Assembly (NCBI GenBank): GCA_945897765.1
Contig: CAMDGP010000088.1
Span: forward strand, 1-8,364
DNA length: 8,364 nt
Direction: 5' to 3'
Origin: Chitinophaga pinensis
Lineage (GTDB): Bacteria; Bacteroidota; Bacteroidia; Flavobacteriales_D; Crocinitomicaceae
Shown: positions 7,130 to 8,364 of the stretch, one piece after another
Position numbering within the stretch: position 1 is the stretch's first letter
How the letters are laid out: the number at the start of each line of letters is the position of its first letter
Translations under genes and position numbers: made by a program
Notes under the pieces: model-generated
Database searches by the model: none
What the model was told of the DNA's origin: nothing
What the model saw: the letters and a program-made list of their open reading frames with translations, nothing else

Positions 7130-7137
7130 TAATTTTG
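7130..7137 (+). promoter_or_regulatory. mazG: Candidate -7 box for mazG
   Basis: TAATTTTG is an exact TAnnTTTG match placed 11 bases before the mazG ATG. Initiation would be near 7142-7144, leaving only five to seven A-rich leader bases. No -33 TTG is visible at normal spacing. Together with the minus-strand box at 7097-7104 it makes the intergenic gap a probable divergent promoter region. Confidence 0.4.
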
Positions 7138-7148
7138 CAGAAAAAAAG

Positions 7149-7925
7149 ATGGACGCAAGACTTGTTGCTTTTGAGCGCTTATTAAACGTGATGGATGAAC
7201 TCCGAGAAAAATGTCCTTGGGACCAAAAGCAAACGATGGAAACCTTGCGAAACCTTACAATTGAAGAGACTTACGAACTTGCAGACGCTATCACAGAAAA
7301 CGATTTAAATGCTGTAAAAGGGGAATTGGGCGATTTATTTTTACACCTTGTTTTTTATTCCAAAATTGGAAACGAAAAAGGTGCTTTTGATGTTGCTGAC
7401 GTTTTGAATGCCATTTGTGAAAAGTTGATTTATCGTCACCCGCATATTTATGGAGACGTGGAAGTGAAAGACGAAGAAGAAGTAAAAGCAAATTGGGAAA
7501 AATTAAAATTGAAAGAAGGAAAAAAATCTGTTTTAGAAGGCGTTCCCTCTTCCCTACCCGCTTTGGTGAAAGCAACTCGCATTCAAGAAAAAGTAAAAGG
7601 AATTGGTTTTGAATGGGACAATCGAGAAGACGTTTGGAAAAAAGTAGAAGAAGAATTAGCTGAATTTAAAGTCGAAGTCGATGCCCAGTCTGAACACATT
7701 GAAGAAGAATTTGGTGATTTGATGTTTTCACTTGTTAATTATGCGCGATTTATCAATATTTCACCTGAAAGCGCTTTGGCTTTTACGAATCAGAAATTTA
7801 TCAAACGATTTCAATTGATGGAAGAACTGATTACTTCCGATTCGAATGATATAAAATCAATGAGTTTAGAAGAAATGGATTCTTACTGGGAAAAGGCTAA
7901 ATTGAGACTTAAAAATAAATTATGA
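7149..7925 (+). CDS. mazG: Nucleoside triphosphate pyrophosphohydrolase MazG
   Basis: This is a cytoplasmic house-cleaning enzyme that hydrolyses NTPs or dNTPs to the monophosphate and pyrophosphate. The 258 aa hold two tandem all-alpha MazG domains. The first has the family opening REKCPWDQKQT at 19-29, E39-E40-x-x-E43 and E59-x-x-D62, the Mg-binding EExxE...ExxD pattern. The linker includes YRHPHIYGDV (95-104) and NWEKLKLKEG. The second domain begins around KATRIQEKVKGIGFEW (141-156) and carries E168-E169-x-x-E172 and E187-x-x-D190. Both metal sites are therefore intact. Length is close to E. coli MazG (263 aa). Its ATG follows an A-rich leader with no Shine-Dalgarno sequence. It is divergent from the PagL-like gene and its TGA overlaps the ATG of the channel gene by 4 bp, which points to a shared transcript. 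Confidence 0.96.
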   Translation: MDARLVAFERLLNVMDELREKCPWDQKQTMETLRNLTIEETYELADAITENDLNAVKGELGDLFLHLVFYSKIGNEKGAFDVADVLNAICEKLIYRHPHIYGDVEVKDEEEVKANWEKLKLKEGKKSVLEGVPSSLPALVKATRIQEKVKGIGFEWDNREDVWKKVEEELAEFKVEVDAQSEHIEEEFGDLMFSLVNYARFINISPESALAFTNQKFIKRFQLMEELITSDSNDIKSMSLEEMDSYWEKAKLRLKNKL

Positions 7926-8364
7926 GTGATTTTGAAATTCAAATTTTAGAAACTGTAATCCTTGCTGTAATTGTTCTTGGTGTAAAGCTTTTTTCAAGAA
8001 GTTCAATTAATCGATTATTGAATAAAATGGACTTTGATTTGAAACGGAAACAAATTTCGCATCGAATAATTAATCTTTTCTTGACGATTTTTGTGGTGAT
8101 TGTGCTTGCAGGAATTTGGAACATTCATAAAGATCAATTGATTGTGTTCATGACTTCCGTAGTGACCGTTTTAGGAATCGCTTTCTTCGCTCAATGGTCA
8201 ATTCTTTCCAATGTGACATCAAGTCTTATTTTATTCTTTAATCACCCTATGAAAATAGGCCAACGCATTCGAGTTGTCGATAAAGAATATGATATTTCAG
8301 GTGAGTTAATCGACATTTCGTTTTTCTTTTTATATATCAAAAACGACGACGGAGAATTAATTAC
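7922..8364 (+). CDS. MscS-family small mechanosensitive ion channel (partial, 3' end outside window)
   Basis: This is the N-terminal 147 residues of an inner-membrane channel that would open under membrane tension to release solutes. The translation begins MSDFEIQILETV and shows three hydrophobic segments: about 8-25, about 49-66 and about 73-108. The third has the MscS pore-helix pattern, VTVLGIAFFAQWSILSNVTS (80-99), running into LILFFNHPMKIGQRIRV (102-118). This corresponds to the conserved Pro-Phe-x-x-Gly-Asp entry to the beta domain, here with HPMKIGQ. The strands after it (VVDKEYDISGELIDI) fit the start of that domain. The reading frame is open to the window edge. The start codon overlaps the mazG stop (ATGA), suggesting translational coupling. 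The short N-terminus suggests one of the small MscS-like proteins common in flavobacteria rather than a large MscK type. Confidence 0.88.
   Translation, partial: MSDFEIQILETVILAVIVLGVKLFSRSSINRLLNKMDFDLKRKQISHRIINLFLTIFVVIVLAGIWNIHKDQLIVFMTSVVTVLGIAFFAQWSILSNVTSSLILFFNHPMKIGQRIRVVDKEYDISGELIDISFFFLYIKNDDGELI

Noticed and set aside
7291..7575. Minus-strand open frame of 94 codons inside mazG, and one at 7939-8124 inside the MscS-like gene
   Set aside because: Both lie opposite genes with clear conserved motifs and have low-complexity or unremarkable translations.

Overview
The window looks like chromosomal DNA from a member of the Bacteroidota, most likely a flavobacterium. The base composition is strongly AT-rich and genes lack Shine-Dalgarno leaders. 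Candidate TAnnTTTG -7 promoter boxes occur in intergenic DNA. The protein families (a Bacteroidota-type long sugar transferase, a BY-kinase with a Gly-Tyr tail, a head-GIN lipoprotein and a PagL-like acyloxyacyl hydrolase) are typical of that phylum. I see no rRNA, tRNA, CRISPR array, insertion sequence or phage gene.

Left part (1-4462, + strand): a short leader with two possible -7 boxes precedes a tight three-gene exopolysaccharide or capsule module. It encodes a polyprenyl-phosphate sugar-1-phosphate transferase, a Wza-like outer-membrane export lipoprotein and a Wzc-like co-polymerase/tyrosine autokinase. Spacing is 12 bp and then a 1-base TAATG overlap, so the three are almost certainly one transcript. 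Together they would load the first sugar on undecaprenyl phosphate, set chain length and export the polymer. No flippase, polymerase or further glycosyltransferase follows, because the operon runs straight into a convergent gene after 13 bp.

Middle part (4476-7090, - strand): transcription from about 7090 leftwards reads a PagL-like outer-membrane acyloxyacyl hydrolase, then a GIN-domain (DUF2807-like) lipoprotein overlapping it by 4 bp, then exodeoxyribonuclease III 33 bp further on. The first two look like an envelope pair; the nuclease is a housekeeping base-excision-repair enzyme.

Right part (7149-8364, + strand): mazG, a two-domain NTP pyrophosphohydrolase, is divergent from the PagL-like gene across a roughly 58-bp intergenic region. 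It is followed with a 4-bp ATGA overlap by the start of an MscS-type mechanosensitive channel gene cut by the window edge.

Most of this is ordinary core or near-core flavobacterial content and I do not see a clearly new system. The points most worth a second look are three: the perfect nine-fold Gly-Tyr tail of the kinase, encoded by three tandem 18-bp units; the displaced membrane segment of the sugar transferase; and an Asn where the characterised PagL has its catalytic Glu.
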